Shown here piece after piece: positions 46,601 to 57,774 of a stretch of 64,000 nucleotides of DNA (position 1 is the first letter of the stretch; every line of letters starts with the position of its first letter). The DNA comes from Struthio camelus (Eukaryota; Chordata; Aves; Struthioniformes; Struthionidae), in contig NC_090956.1 of NCBI RefSeq assembly GCF_040807025.1, forward strand, positions 5,010,517-5,074,516, in the 5' to 3' direction. The translations under genes and the position numbers were made by a program. Under the pieces are notes generated by a model. That model searched no databases, was not told where the DNA came from, and saw only the letters and a list, made by a program, of their open reading frames with translations.

Positions 46601-49600
46601 AAAGGGGCCAGCGTGAGGCAGGCACAAGGAGGGCAGGCAAAACCCCGGGGCTGCAGTCAATAACCTGCGCCTCGGCTCCCCACCGAGCCCCAGCGAGGGC
46701 TGACTGCTCCACAGAGCCCCGCAAAGCGGCTCCCAGAAACAGCGCCTGGAGGAGAAAGAGCCGGGGAACCCCTTGGCCTTGCTTCTGTTCACAGGGTGAC
46801 GTGTGCCAACAGCGACGGGGCTCAGCATGGGAGGAGGAGGGGGACGGAGTTGCAGTCCGTATTTGAGGACTTCAGGCACTTTTTATAAATAAGCAGGGTG
46901 ATTCCCCTCACTCCAGCTCCAGCATCCCTTTCTCCCCCAGATACACCACTAACCTTTGCATTTTTCAGCTGCGTGGGTCACGAGAGGTAGCAGCCAGACA
47001 CCTGGGTTTTGCTGTATGCTGTAACTGGGTGCCCAGGTGCCCATACAGCCTCTGGTCCTTCCTGCCGTGGCCCTGGAAGAGTCATTGAACGGACTCATGT
47101 TCCCCTAATGCACAAGGTTTGAAACCTGCTAGTGCCTTTTGGACATTGCAATCCTAACACATTTGCTAAAATGCATTAAAGCATCCAACCTGGTGTGTAA
47201 TCACCTGCTCACTGCTTAGCAGGGCCCTTCTGCACTGAGCAAACCGTATCGTCCTGGCTGTGCTCAGGATCCCCAGGCAGGTGAGCTCCAGCTGGGGTTG
47301 GAGACTGTCTGGGACCAGCTGCCCTTGTCTCCTTGCACCCTGGGGACACTGTCAGGGTGTCCCCCAGCATAGGGGTGCAGGCACTTACACGAACTTTGCA
47401 AAGACCATCGGGTGGGGAGCATCCAGCAAGGCAGCCGAGAGACCTGCTGGTGGGAATCAGAGCTAGCTAAGCAGCCCCTGGGCATGCTCGGCTGATCCGT
47501 GCTCTCACCGACGGTGACGAGGGGCTCGGGTGCCCTCTCCAAGCCCAGTGCCTGTGGGCAGGCATCCAGCGCAGGCGCGCGTTGACGGCTGTCTGCCGCT
47601 GCAGCTCTCTCCGCTCCGGAACAGCAACTTTCAGAAGACCGTCCCGGAGGTGCTGCTGGGCTCCCTGCACCCCGGGGTGCTGACCCGCTGCAGGCCAGGA
47701 AACGCAACCGCAACCGGCATCCCTGGGAAGTCCCTTGACTGCAGGACGGTCCGGGACTCCTCCTCGCTGCCCCGCCAGCAGCAGCGCTAATGCGGGATGC
47801 TCCTGGGGCTTGTAAGCCCAAGGGAACTCCCAGCTGCGGATTCAAAGAGAAAAGCAGCCCGAGGGAGAGGGGGATTCAATTGCCTTGATGCTTATTAGAA
47901 AGTGAGACAGGAAAATGAGAAAAATCTCTTCACAGGGCAAAAAGAGATACTCTAGGCAAATGAAATAAGAGAATTTTTTAAGGCTGTTTAAACCTCCAGG
48001 AAAAATAGGTTTTTTTTCAATGTGCCTGCCCAGCACAGCCTTGGGCTTTGGGGAGGCACACACTGCCAGACATCATCCTGCAGGGCAGGCAAGAGTCTGC
48101 ACAGGGACACGGGGACAGCAGCACATGTTCCCGTGCCACGGCCTGGCAATGCATCTTTATTTGGGTACCACCCGGCTGGGCCTGGGAGGCGGATGTGCCC
48201 GGAGAAGGTGCTGGGGCCGAGCCGCGGCGGCAGGGAGCGGTGGCAGCTCCGGGGACCTGCGGCAGGGAGCCACGCCGGGCGCTTTTTCGCTAGATCAGCT
48301 GCTCTCCGTAATTCTGCCTTTGCCGTTTCTTTCTTTACAAGCGCTTGTGGCAGTTGAATGCTCATGAAAAGGGCTGGGCTGAGAGCCACGGAGGAGGCAT
48401 CGTCTCACCCTCCTTTGCAGGGCCGGAGCCACGCTGGCAGCCCAGCGCCTTCCCACGCCCCCGGCCGCGGGACTGGCTCCCAGCGAACCCCCCCCCACCC
48501 AATGCTCCGGGGGACAGAGGGGCTGCTGGACGGCCGTGGTCCACGGCACTGACCGCTGAGCATCCCTCCACTCTGCCCATTCCCGCGGCGGGGCGCGCCG
48601 AGTGCTGGCGGGGAACAGCAGCTGGCCAGGCCCTGCCTGCGTTCCCGCACAGAAAACCCCTGCGGGCATCCGTGCACCCCTCGGCCCCGCGAGGCTGTGG
48701 GAACCGGCTTCCCTTAGCCTTATTATTACTACTGCTAATAGCAATAACAATCATTAGGGCCAGAATGGCAGGAGAGACAGAGCGAGGCTTTGTTAAAATA
48801 AATAAATTAAAGGCAAAAGCCTCCTGCGCGTTTCCACAGCAACCGCAACGTCAGGCAGGGCCTCTTTTTTTTTTTTTTTTCCTGCTGATTATTATTAAAA
48901 AGGAGAAGAAAGCGAAGGGGAGCTGGGGACGGTCGCCTGGCAACGCCGGGAGAGTAATGTCCTCCAGCGGGAGGGATATTGTTCCCGGCCGGCAGGAATG
49001 TGCCTGCCCCGGCTGCGGGAACGGCCTCGCGGTCCCGATGCTCCGGGAGGGAGCCCGGCCCCGGGGCCGAGCGATGCTGTCCTGCGGCCGGCTGGTTTGC
49101 AGTTTATGAGTGTATAAAATCCCTGGGGCCTGGAGGAGCCCCCCGGCCTCGTGGGGGTCCCTGGGCCGCGGCGGGGGGATGCGGTGCTGCACGGCTCCCG
49201 GTATGAGGGATGCTGCGCAGCACCTGGCATGTAGGATGCTGCACGGTGCAGCAGGTGTGAACGGCCTTTGGCAGGTGCAGCCCATCACCTCTCAAATCTA
49301 AGAACCGCTGCTCTAAAAAACAAGCAACTGCCTTAAAACTGTGCTGTGTTTCCCAGGATGAGCAGCCTTCCTAAACCCCAGTGGTTTTGAAACCCGTCCT
49401 GCTCGCGTTTTGCTAGCAGCGTCGCCTTTCCCGGCAGAGCAGCGAGAGCATGACCCTTCCGCTCCTCGCTCCGAGCTGAAGCTATTTTTCAGTAAACGCG
49501 ATCCCGCTCGTCAGCGTGCCGCCTGGCCGTGGTGAGGCCAGCGGCAGGCTGAATGCGGTGTCATCCGGGCTGGGGACCGCGTCTCCTTGCGGGCCGTCAC

Positions 49601-52600
49601 TGCCGCCTGCTGGGGACTGCCTCGCACGGTTGTACCTCCTTGAATCCCTTTCCGGTAACCCCAGCGTGAAACGGTGCAGCCGCGAGGTCCGAACCGGCTG
49701 CGGGAACCCTCTTTCACGCAGCGTGACCCCGCGCTGCAGATGGCACGGGAGCTGCCAGATCGAAACGGTCAGAAAGCAAATAAACCAGGTCCTGGAGGGC
49801 AGCTCCATCGGGGCCTGTTGAACTGAGCTGCCCTGATCTGATCCGCAGCAGAAAAGCCTTTAAACTGCTGCTTACGGGGAGCAGGAGGGTGCAGCCTGGG
49901 AAGGGCCACTCTGCATTTGCCCATTTCTTATAGTCCTTCTCGGAGTCGCCGCTATTGCCCACTGCCAGGACCAGGGCGCTGAGCTAGATGACGCTTCGCT
50001 CTGACCTGCTTGGACAGCTACACATTTAGTTTGCCGCCTGCTATAGCATTATGCACCTAGCAACAGCCTAGCTTGCCCCGACGCTATTTTTTGTCGCTGT
50101 GCGTGTGTTGATCTGACAAGGGAAATCGATATGTTCCTCTGGACGCCAAGAGCAATCTGATACCTCGGCTTAAGCGAGAAACAGAAGATAAAAGTTTGCA
50201 AGAGAGCACACGGTGTGGTTTCCCTTTGCAGCGATTTGTGCTGAGACGCCGCCTCTGCAGGTACAGGAGGCCTTAGAAACAGGTATAGGTGATACCCCAA
50301 AACCCGAGGCACAGCAGGGGATATCACCTGGAGGAGAAGCCAGAGCTGGCCACGGTGCTGGGCTGCGCCGGGGTCACCACCAGCTAGTGCGGACCCCACG
50401 GTGAGTCCGACCCATCCCGGTGTCCTCGCTATCGCTGTGGGGCTGCGCCACTGTCTCAGCCCTACAGGTCGAGACTTTTCTCTCTGGGACACCAGATCCT
50501 GGGGTGGAAAGTGCTCCAGACCTTTATCAGATCATACCTGTCACAGCTTTCGCCTGCATCCTCCATGTCATCAGTGCATCCGTTGTCTCCTCCCCGGAGC
50601 AACAGGCAGAGCCAGCTCCTTCCCTTGCTCTTCAAGTGACGCCAGAGGCACCCGTGCAGACCCTATGTGAGAGCGTTTTCCCCCAAACCCTGTCCCCTGA
50701 CCTTGTTTCTCTCCCCGCAGGTTCATGAACCACCGCGTCCCGTCCAACCGGCGGTACCAGCCGACGGAGTATGAACACGCGGCCAACTGCGCCACCCACG
50801 CAGTGAGTCCTGGTCCCGCTCCCGGGGAGGACGAGGGCCGTGCCGGGGGCTCTGGGATGTGGACCAGGGTGCGGCGACCAGGGTGGTGCATCCGGGGAGC
50901 AGGGACGCGCTCCGGGCCTTCCCCCACCTGCCCTGGGATGCTGAGCTCCTTCCCCGCGCTCCCACCCACGCAAGCTTCCCGCGCCCGGGGAAGCCGCTCG
51001 GGGGGGTTAGCGAAGCAGGAGGGTTTGCTGAGGGCTGCTCCCTGCAAAAGCAGCGGCGTTAGGGTGGGCGCATTCAACGCTAACAGCGATAAAACCCTGC
51101 TCCCTGAGGGCTGGGTGCATTCGGCGGTCGGGGGTCACCCCCCGAAGACAGGTCCGTGGGCAGGCCGCCGAGCCGCGCAAGGTCCCCCCTTTCTCAGATT
51201 TCCAGGGTTCAAATAAAACCACCACCGGCACAAAGCGTTCGGTCACTCTCTGCCGCCTACCCTTACCGGGGTGGCTTCAGCCCGAGGTGAAAAACCCCAC
51301 CGCAGGCGGTGAGCGAGCGACAGGAGTGCTTCTCCCTTCCAGTTCTGGATCCTGCCCAGCATCCTCGGCAGCTCCATCCTCTACGTCCTCTCCGACGACC
51401 ACTGGGAAACCATCTCGGCCTGGATCTATGGCTTCGGCTTGTCCAGCCTCTTCATCGTCTCCACCATCTTTCACACCATCTCCTGGAAGAAGAGGCACCT
51501 CAGGTAGCTCGGCCCTGGCTGTGCTGGGGCGAACAGAGAAGGGTGCAGGCGGCGGCCGGGAGCAGTCGTTTGCTGAGCCCCGCGAGGCAGATCCTGCCTC
51601 CTCCTCTGCCGCCTGCTCACGTGCTGCCTCTCTTCTCACTCAGCCAAGTCCTCTCGGTCAAGGGGTTTTTCTTAACTATTGCAACAAAGTAAAATTTTTG
51701 CAAAAGCATCTGCTTTTATAGAGCAATTTGATTTTCCCGTTAAAAGTCTCCAAACTTCCCAATGAAAACAATCACTAAAACCAAAAATCAATGAAATATT
51801 CCAGATAAAAAAATCTCAGGACCCGAGATCCTGATGTCTCCGTGCGGTGCCGCGGGGACCCCAGTGACACTCACTCCTTTGCCTGCCAAAGACAGAGGCC
51901 AAAGTCCCCAAAGCCACTAGCAGCAAGTAGACCATGGAGCAGTCGGAGCCGGGGATGAGCCGTGCCTCACACCAGCCCTAGCCCAGAGCATCGCAAGTTT
52001 AGCAAGCCGGCCTAGGAGGGGCAGCACTGGAAGGGGTTATTGGGGCAGTATTATAGGGGTTATTGGCAGCCGCCCTAGCCCCCGAGCTCACATCGCGGCC
52101 CCGTGGCCGGAGTGCAGCCCTGTGCCCCCCTGACACCCGTCCCGTCCCCCCCATGCTGCCCAGGGCTGGGCGAGCGGGTCTGACAGCGCCCTGACGTCCG
52201 TCCGTCTGTCTGTCCTGCAGGACGGTGGAGCACTGCTTGCACATGTTCGACAGGATGGTGATCTACTTCTTCATAGCGGCCTCCTACGCGCCCTGGTGAG
52301 TGCCCGGGGGGGCCGTGGCCGGGGCCGCCGCTGGGTCCTGCCGCGGGGGGGAACTCAGACCGCTCCTCCCTGAGCACGGGGGCCACGAACCTGGTGATCC
52401 CAAGAGATGGTGCCTGGCTTTATACCCGCTCTGGTGATGGCTGTAGGGCTCTCCCCCGTGGCGGGGGGGCTGCAGAGCTGCCCTGGCAGGGCTGCGGCCA
52501 CAGAAGCTTCCCAAACGATTTGGGGTTTTGCCTTCTTTGCCATGCGGTGAGAGCAGCGTTTCCCCCTGCACCCGCAGAGCACAGCCGGGACAGGGCGGCC

Positions 52601-54052
52601 GCCGCTGGCTCCCCCGCAGCTGCCTCAGCGCAGACCCCGGGTTTTGCAGGCTGAACCTGCGGGAGCTGGGCCCCTGGGCATCCCACATGCGCTGGATCAT
52701 CTGGATCATGGCCTCGATCGGGACCGTCTACGTTTTCTTCTTCCACGAACGGTGAGTGCCTTCCCGCGGCCGTGCGCTCGCAGGGGTACGTTGCATCGCC
52801 CGGTTCAGCTCTTCCATCCCCTCTTCATGCCCTGATGGTAGTCGAGCTGCAGGGCAGAGCAAGAAAGATGGAGATGGACAGCTAGGTAGGTAGGTAGGTC
52901 TGGGCGGTGTCGTGAACAGCAGGCAGCAGAGGGCTTCCTTGCACCATGGCCCTTCACATCTGCACCCTGTTTTTAGGGCCGAGGATGGCGAGGCCACAGC
53001 TCTGGTGGCCTGGACATGGGAGCAGGGGATCTGCTGTCATGAGGTGGTTCTTCCACGTGGTGGCACCAACTAGAAAGCAAAAGGCACCAAATAGAAAGCA
53101 AAAAGACTCCAAATGTCTTCCCAAAGCACTCCAGAGAACCCCAGAGAGGGTCCTGGGGGCCAGAGGGGTTTTGCGGGATGTGCTACCAGCACTGCTGGGG
53201 GTGGCAAGAGCTGCTCGCCTTTTCCTATAGCAGGGTGGCAGTCACTGTAAGCCTAACTGTGACAGTCCCTGCACACCTTGCCTCCAAGCGGCTGTTCTCT
53301 CTCCGTTGCAGGTACAAGCTGGTGGAGCTGGTGTGTTACGTTATCATGGGATTCTTCCCTGCCTTGGTCATTCTGTCCATGGTAAGTCCCCCAGCCCGGG
53401 AAGCACACGGGCTCAATGCTTTGGTCCATAACATCCGAAGAGCAAGTCTCAGCTGGGCCGATGTGTCTCCTGGCTGTTCATGGGCTGGTGTGGTCCAGCC
53501 CAGAGGCAGCTCCATGACGGATAAAGCGATGCCCAGGTACAATGTGCCTTGGTGCAGTTCTGCAAGTGTTTTGGTGCCCTGCAGACATTCATGCGTATCA
53601 CTAGGCTTCTCCAGTGGACCTACTGTCTGGATGCCCTTGTGTTGAAAGGGTCCCAGGAAAGCCGTGCTCCTGGGCCACATGCTCCCTTGCTGGAGGAGAG
53701 GGTGTAGTAGACGGGAAGGCAAAGGGCCTGCTCGCGTCTCTCAGCCATCGTCGCTATTCGGTCTTGATCGTGCTCCGGAGACAGGGCAGGAACGAACGAG
53801 TAGGTCAGCATGGCTCCTGCTGACCCCTGCCTCCGTGCTTGCTCTCAGCCCAACAGAGACGGCCTCCTGGAGCTGGTGGCTGGCGGGCTCTTCTACTGCC
53901 TGGGCATGGTCTTCTTCAAAAGCGACGGCCGCATCCCCTTCGCCCATGCCATCTGGCACCTCTTTGTGGCCATCGGAGCTGGTATCCACTACTATGCCAT
54001 TTGGAGGTACCTCTACCGGCCTGACGCGCTGGAGGCCAAAACATCCCGATAG
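34619..54052 (+). CDS. MMD2: MMD2 (PAQR10), monocyte-to-macrophage differentiation-associated 2 (complete, 7 coding exons)
   Basis: The spliced CDS joins 34619-34665, 50721-50802, 51343-51503, 52221-52295, 52650-52751, 53312-53381 and 53849-54052. This gives 741 nt and 246 residues, all GT/AG and in phase. The sequence matches vertebrate MMD2 throughout (for example [19 protein letters not shown] and [15 protein letters not shown]). It is a PAQR / hemolysin-III-like seven-pass membrane protein. The CREST-type metal site is complete: S83-x3-H87, D107 and H212-x3-H216. Family knowledge: MMD and MMD2 are Golgi proteins reported to hold Ras at the Golgi and raise ERK signalling; no enzymatic reaction is firmly established. 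Its length equals the shorter human form; the insert of the longer human form after residue 156 is not seen. Orientation away from WIPI2 matches conserved gene order. Confidence 0.97.
39040..39190. promoter_or_regulatory. Candidate conserved noncoding element in MMD2 intron 1
   Basis: AT-rich block with CATAATTAACTGATA and a dense run of TAAT/ATTTG-like words, flanked by GC-richer sequence. Conservation is not tested; this is a motif-level impression. Confidence 0.25.
40030..40200. promoter_or_regulatory. Candidate conserved noncoding element in MMD2 intron 1
   Basis: AT-rich segment with ATAATTGAATATTACCCAAT and later AACCGGTT (a Grainyhead-like palindrome). It stands out in composition from both flanks. 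Conservation is not tested. Confidence 0.25.
41200..41400. promoter_or_regulatory. Candidate enhancer-like element in MMD2 intron 1
   Basis: AT-rich block with ATTGATTGTAAATAATACTA followed by ATTAAAAT, an E-box CAGCTG, a TGAATAATTTA word and CATTTGTATTTC. Homeodomain, bHLH and POU/FOX-like words are packed within 200 bp. Enhancer function is inferred only. Confidence 0.3.
45955..46080 (-). mobile_element. MIR-type SINE fragment
   Basis: The plus strand reads GATGGGGAAACTGAGGCAGG, then degenerate sequence resembling the reverse complement of a MIR core and its tRNA-related part. It is old and diverged. Confidence 0.7.
48200..49220. promoter_or_regulatory. CpG island inside MMD2 intron 1, possible alternative promoter or enhancer
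   Basis: CpG-dense DNA 1.5-2.5 kb upstream of MMD2 exon 2. It contains an AT-rich core (48715-48825) with ATAACAATCATTAG (SOX plus homeodomain words), a T16 run (48865-48880), and a perfect RFX X-box at 48932-48944. No exon is recognised. ORFs on both strands are GC-driven. A transcript starting here could splice into exon 2 and use Met18. Confidence 0.5.
48932..48944. promoter_or_regulatory. RFX X-box (perfect)
   Basis: GTCGCC-T-GGCAAC fits the GTNRCC-N-RGYAAC consensus exactly. It is in the intronic CpG island of MMD2. Confidence 0.6.
49181..49260 (+). repeat. Degenerate ~27 bp tandem repeat with internal palindromes
   Basis: Three units each start GGATGC and contain GTGCTGCAC, GCTGCGCAGC or GCTGCACGGTGCAGC. 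Each unit carries its own dyad. It lies at the 3' edge of the intronic CpG island. Confidence 0.5.
49261..50720 (+). other. MMD2: MMD2 intron 1, 3' part
   Basis: GC-moderate intronic sequence running to the exon 2 acceptor. I see no conserved exon and no recognised repeat. Confidence 0.7.
50721..50802 (+). CDS. MMD2: MMD2 coding exon 2
   Basis: 82 nt, residues 16-43 ([20 protein letters not shown]...). The acceptor is CCCCGCAG and the donor GTGAGT. It contains a second in-frame Met (M18, 50725-50727), a possible start for transcripts that begin downstream of exon 1. Confidence 0.96.
51343..51503 (+). CDS. MMD2: MMD2 coding exon 3
   Basis: 161 nt, residues 44-97 ([20 protein letters not shown]...). 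It holds the first two hydrophobic segments and the S83-x3-H87 metal-site motif. The acceptor is CCTTCCAG. The donor GTAGCT is weak at position +3 onward. Confidence 0.95.
52221..52295 (+). CDS. MMD2: MMD2 coding exon 4
   Basis: 75 nt, residues 97-122 ([20 protein letters not shown]...). It contains D107, the conserved acidic residue of the PAQR metal site. The acceptor is CCTGCAG and the donor GTGAGT. Confidence 0.96.
52650..52751 (+). CDS. MMD2: MMD2 coding exon 5
   Basis: 102 nt, residues 122-156 ([18 protein letters not shown]...FFHER). The acceptor is TTTTGCAG and the donor GTGAGT. In the longer human isoform an extra segment is inserted at the end of this exon. Confidence 0.96.
53312..53381 (+). 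CDS. MMD2: MMD2 coding exon 6
   Basis: 70 nt, residues 156-179 ([20 protein letters not shown]...), one membrane segment. The acceptor is CGTTGCAG and the donor GTAAGT. Confidence 0.96.
53849..54052 (+). CDS. MMD2: MMD2 coding exon 7 with stop codon
   Basis: 204 nt, residues 180-246 ([20 protein letters not shown]...), then TAG at 54050-54052. It contains the last two membrane segments and H212-x3-H216. The acceptor is GCTCTCAG. Confidence 0.96.
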   Translation, partial: PNRDGLLELVAGGLFYCLGMVFFKSDGRIPFAHAIWHLFVAIGAGIHYYAIWRYLYRPDALEAKTSR

Positions 54053-57004
54053 ACACCTTAAAGACATTGTTGACACCAGCCGGCATGTTGGGGGACCGAG
54101 GGGGAGCAGGGAGCAGGAGCTCGGACCACGGACTTGCCACAGAGCCACCCCCATCACCTGCTCTCCCTGCAGGCAGCGACATTCTGGCACCCTTCCTGCA
54201 CAGAGAGAAGAGCCTGAAGATTGATTTTGAACAGGTTTCTTTTTTAATCTTGAGAACTGTCTATTTTTGTAGGCAAAGGTTTTGTAACATGGTCACCAGC
54301 CAAGGGGCTGTGGGGCCACCTGCCAGGGTCTCAGGGAGGTTTGCCCCAAAAGCTTTGTTCACCTAGCTGTCCCCAAGCATCCCGTGGGACCTGGGGGCTC
54401 TGCACACCCCTGGCTACGACCACCCTGGGTTTAGCTACTGGGGCCCTCAGCTTGGGCCACATGAGGTGAGAAGCTGCTTTTGGACCCAACCTTGGTCTGG
54501 TGACTCAGGGCCATAGAATGAGGTGCAAGGGGTTTGTGAGGAGGGTGACAAGGAATGTGAGGTGTCTCACCTGGTGTGTGTGCCTGGGGGGGTCTAGGGA
54601 CCGCATTCCCCTTACACAGAGCATTCCCACAGGAAAGACTGGCCCCAAGGTCCGATCGTGCAGTGGCTGTCCCGGATAAATCCCCTCTTAGGCAGGGATG
54701 GATGTGGCTGGCGCGCGAGCCATGCAGGACCTGATCTCCGGCGTGCTGAGCACTGGCAGGTCCTGCTACTGTTATTGGAGCTGCAGATGGAAACCAGGCT
54801 TCGCCTTGGCTGAGAAGTCAACGCAGCAGTGTCTGGGGCTGGTTTGCAGCCGAGAGAGCAAATATAGCCAGGTCTGGGGAAGAGGGAGAACGTGGGACTG
54901 GAAGGACCAGACAGGGGGAAGCCAAGGGTGGCTCCTGGTTAGGGCACGAGAGATGTGGCCCTTTTCTCGGGGCTCTCTTGTCACCCCATTTCCCAGCTCC
55001 TGCTTACGCATCTGCTAACAGAGGCAGTCTGGGAACCCTGCGTTTTCCTCCTGTGACTTCGGAGGGCTTTTAAAGCATGCAACGAGATTCCTCAGCGGAA
55101 TTGCCCACGTCCTAAGCAGCCTACATCAGGAAGCAAACACGCTGCCGCCCAAGCGAGCCCGTGGCGGCACCCGCAGCTGAGCGGCGCCGGCAGCGCCCTG
55201 GCTCGCAGCAGCGCCCTGAAGCCCCGAGCGCAAGACGTCGCCAGCCGCAGGCTGGAGCAGCGCTTTCGGCTGCCAGGTCACACCTGGCCCCAGGAGGGGG
55301 CTGCGAGCCGGCACCAGCGCTCGGCCGGGGTTTGCTCATAAATCATTTTGGCATTAACCTCCCCCTCCCAAGTTCTCAACTGGAAGGTCCAGAGTCAACA
55401 AAGCCTTACATGTGATTGAAACCTGAACCCATTCCAGGTCTCCCCAGAGTCCCCGAGCACTGGAAAACTCTTTATCTAAGCCAGTATTAAGTGTACAACT
55501 TGATATGTTCCTTCTGGACGGGCACGCAGAGCCCGGACCGACGTTTTCTCTATGAAGCACTTTGTTCTTCTCTCCGGCCGTGGTTGCAGTGGCAGCCCAG
55601 AAAAGCAAGGTCCCCACTCCCAGCGTCTGCCACGCGCGTGCCTTTGTCCAGCAGGGAGGAGAGGGAGAATTTGGCTCTTGGCATCCATCTGGCTGGATTC
55701 AGTCGATCTATATCAGTTTTTTTTCCTTTGGGTCCTCAAGGGAGGGAAGTGAACCCCTTTGTATCAGGATTAAGGGGCTGCCGGCCTTCTCTTCTCCCAT
55801 TTTGTAGCTTCTTGGTTTGCTCCAATCTCTTGCTGGTTGTCAGACTAAATCCCCTCTTGGGAGGATTTCTGGCATTCCCAGGAACGCTGCAGGGAAAGGA
55901 CACATCCGCGGGAGGCTTGGAGATGAGCAGTGAGGGCAGAGAGGACCTAGCGATACTCTTTTTAAACACCTGGGCAGGACTACATAACTCCACGGGGCAG
56001 TAAGGAAGCGGTCACGGTTGGTAGATACAGAGCAAGGGGCAGCCCTCGGCCAGGAGGGAGAGACCTCGGTGTACAAGATGGCTATTGCCCTCCAGAAGCT
56101 GCTGCCGCAGGAGCAGGCCCCCTCGGCAGGGGGGTTTTGCTCCCGGCAGGGCACGAGCCGGCCCGATACTCGGCAGGTAGGAAGGAAACAGCCACCGGGG
56201 AGAGATTTCGGAGCGCTGGGCGGCTCCACGTGCTTCTGACGAGCAGGAGCCCTCTGCGAATGAATCACTGCCACTGTGGGTTTTTCCAAGGCAGGACAAG
56301 GAGGACACAGCCTGCTTTCTTCTGTTTTTGGCCGCCTGGGCCGAGGGGTGGGGAAGTGTCCGTGCCAGGCTGCACGCCCCCAGGTCCGAGCGTGTAAGTG
56401 CTACAGCACTCTGCTCCTCCCTGGACGGGGCCGAAGGCTCGTTTTCCTCCATCTGCTGCTGAGGACTGCACTCCTCTCTTGCCTGACTGTTTGCAAAGCC
56501 AAGCTGCGCGGCCAGGTGCCCGCTGTGGTCCCAAAGCTCAGCTCTCCGGGAACGTGAGCCTTGGAGCAGGCTCCTCTCCAAGAACAGGCTCTTTGAGCAA
56601 TGCATTGCCGCTTTTTTCTGGCAGGACCCAGCTGAAAGCGGAGCCATGCATCCCTGGAGTCCAAAAGTGTTCAGCTTCAGCCTTCATTTTAACCATGTAA
56701 AAAGAGAGTCGCAGATCTGTGCGACTCCTGCTGAGCAGTGAAACGGAAATGTCTCTAACCTAACCGAGCTGCAGCAAATTTCCTTTCTAATCCCTTCCCG
56801 CTGCCCAAGTTTCCAAGACGAGCCTGGAGCACTGGGGCCGTTCCCGCTAGCCCTCCGCTCCGCAGGGTCTCCCCGGGCCCCGTGGCCGGGGCTGGTGGCA
56901 GGGCCAGGAGCTGCACTGGATGCACAGGGTGCGCAGGGCACTGCACGCCTTCCGGTTCAGATAGGACTGGGAAGCAAGGCTGCTGGGTGGCACACACATC
57001 GCTG

Positions 57005-57100
57005 TCACCGACTGCTGCACAACCTTGGATGAGCCACTTGGTGCCTGGTGCTTCACTTTCTCTTCTGTAAATAGGGAGGATATTATTCACCAAGAAGTTA
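57005..57100 (+). mobile_element. MIR-type SINE fragment
   Basis: Resembles the MIR core: CAACCTTGGATGAGCCACTT, then CTTCACTTTCTCTTCTGTAA and GGGAGGATATTATT. Diverged. Confidence 0.6.
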
Positions 57101-57774
57101 TAGCAAAACCTTGCGAGAACCCCAATTCTGGTGCTGGCAATTTCTTAGATACAACGGTGCTACTGGAAGAACACGCCAGCCAGCCAAGCCTCAGGAAAAT
57201 CCCGTGTGATCCCACCTCCCAGCTATGCCAGCAGTGCTGCCGGCCGCAGGGGCTGCTCGCTGCTCGGGTTTGACGCCTCTCCCCTTAGCCTTGCCTGCAA
57301 ATTCCTCACAAGCCCCTAAATGCATCGATTGCCCATGGGCTCCGCTTGTCCCTTTGATTCACTGCAGCTGCAGCAGCCTCAGCTGGACTTGGCAAGCGAA
57401 GGAGATTTACAGTCCTCCAGTGCCTGCTTCTCTAGCAGCCCAGCCTAGGAGCCAGGCTCCCTGCCTGCCTGGTCCCCAGGAGAGTGAAGGGTGCCCCAGC
57501 CTGGAGCCGTGCGGAGGCGAGCGATTCAGCTTTGTGCCCCATGCAGCAAGTTACTGGTCCAGTCTCAGGGCCCCTGGAGGTGAACGAGCCAGTATGAGGC
57601 GGGTATCTCCATTGCTGCTTCTCCTCAGACCCTCCAGGACCCAGTTCTTGCTTCTTTGCCCTTGGCTGTTCTCTGTTTTACTCATTGGAGAAGAAGATAA
57701 AGCTGTGAATTGAGTAATTGGCTGTTTGTGGAGCAAATTTTGGGTTGGAATCAAGGGATATGTGAACCCAGAAC

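Larger units (their letters stand above)
34666..47499 (+). other. MMD2: MMD2 intron 1, 5' part
   Basis: No exon is supported. It is moderate-GC sequence with many overlapping chance ORFs. A MIR remnant lies at 45955-46080 and an A run at 46422-46435. Several AT-rich blocks look like candidate conserved noncoding elements (39040-39190, 40030-40200, 41200-41400). Confidence 0.75.
50803..53848 (+). other. MMD2: MMD2 introns 2 to 6
   Basis: Introns are 50803-51342, 51504-52220, 52296-52649, 52752-53311 and 53382-53848, all GT/AG and GC-rich. Intron 5 carries a short (AGGT)n repeat near 52883-52899. No counterpart of the extra exon of the longer human isoform is visible in intron 5. Confidence 0.85.

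Noticed and set aside
47040-47110. Possible MIR fragment
   Set aside because: Only the GTGGCCCTGGAAGAGTCATT stretch resembles a MIR core. It is too short and diverged to claim.
48345-49109. A 254-codon plus-strand ORF in MMD2 intron 1
   Set aside because: It is low-complexity GC-rich translation reading through a poly-T run as a Phe tract, with no domain. Overlapping ORFs on the minus strand are equally long.
56012-56647. A 211-codon minus-strand ORF downstream of MMD2
   Set aside because: Low-similarity Ser/Ala/Gly-rich translation within the probable MMD2 3' UTR, with no splice context.
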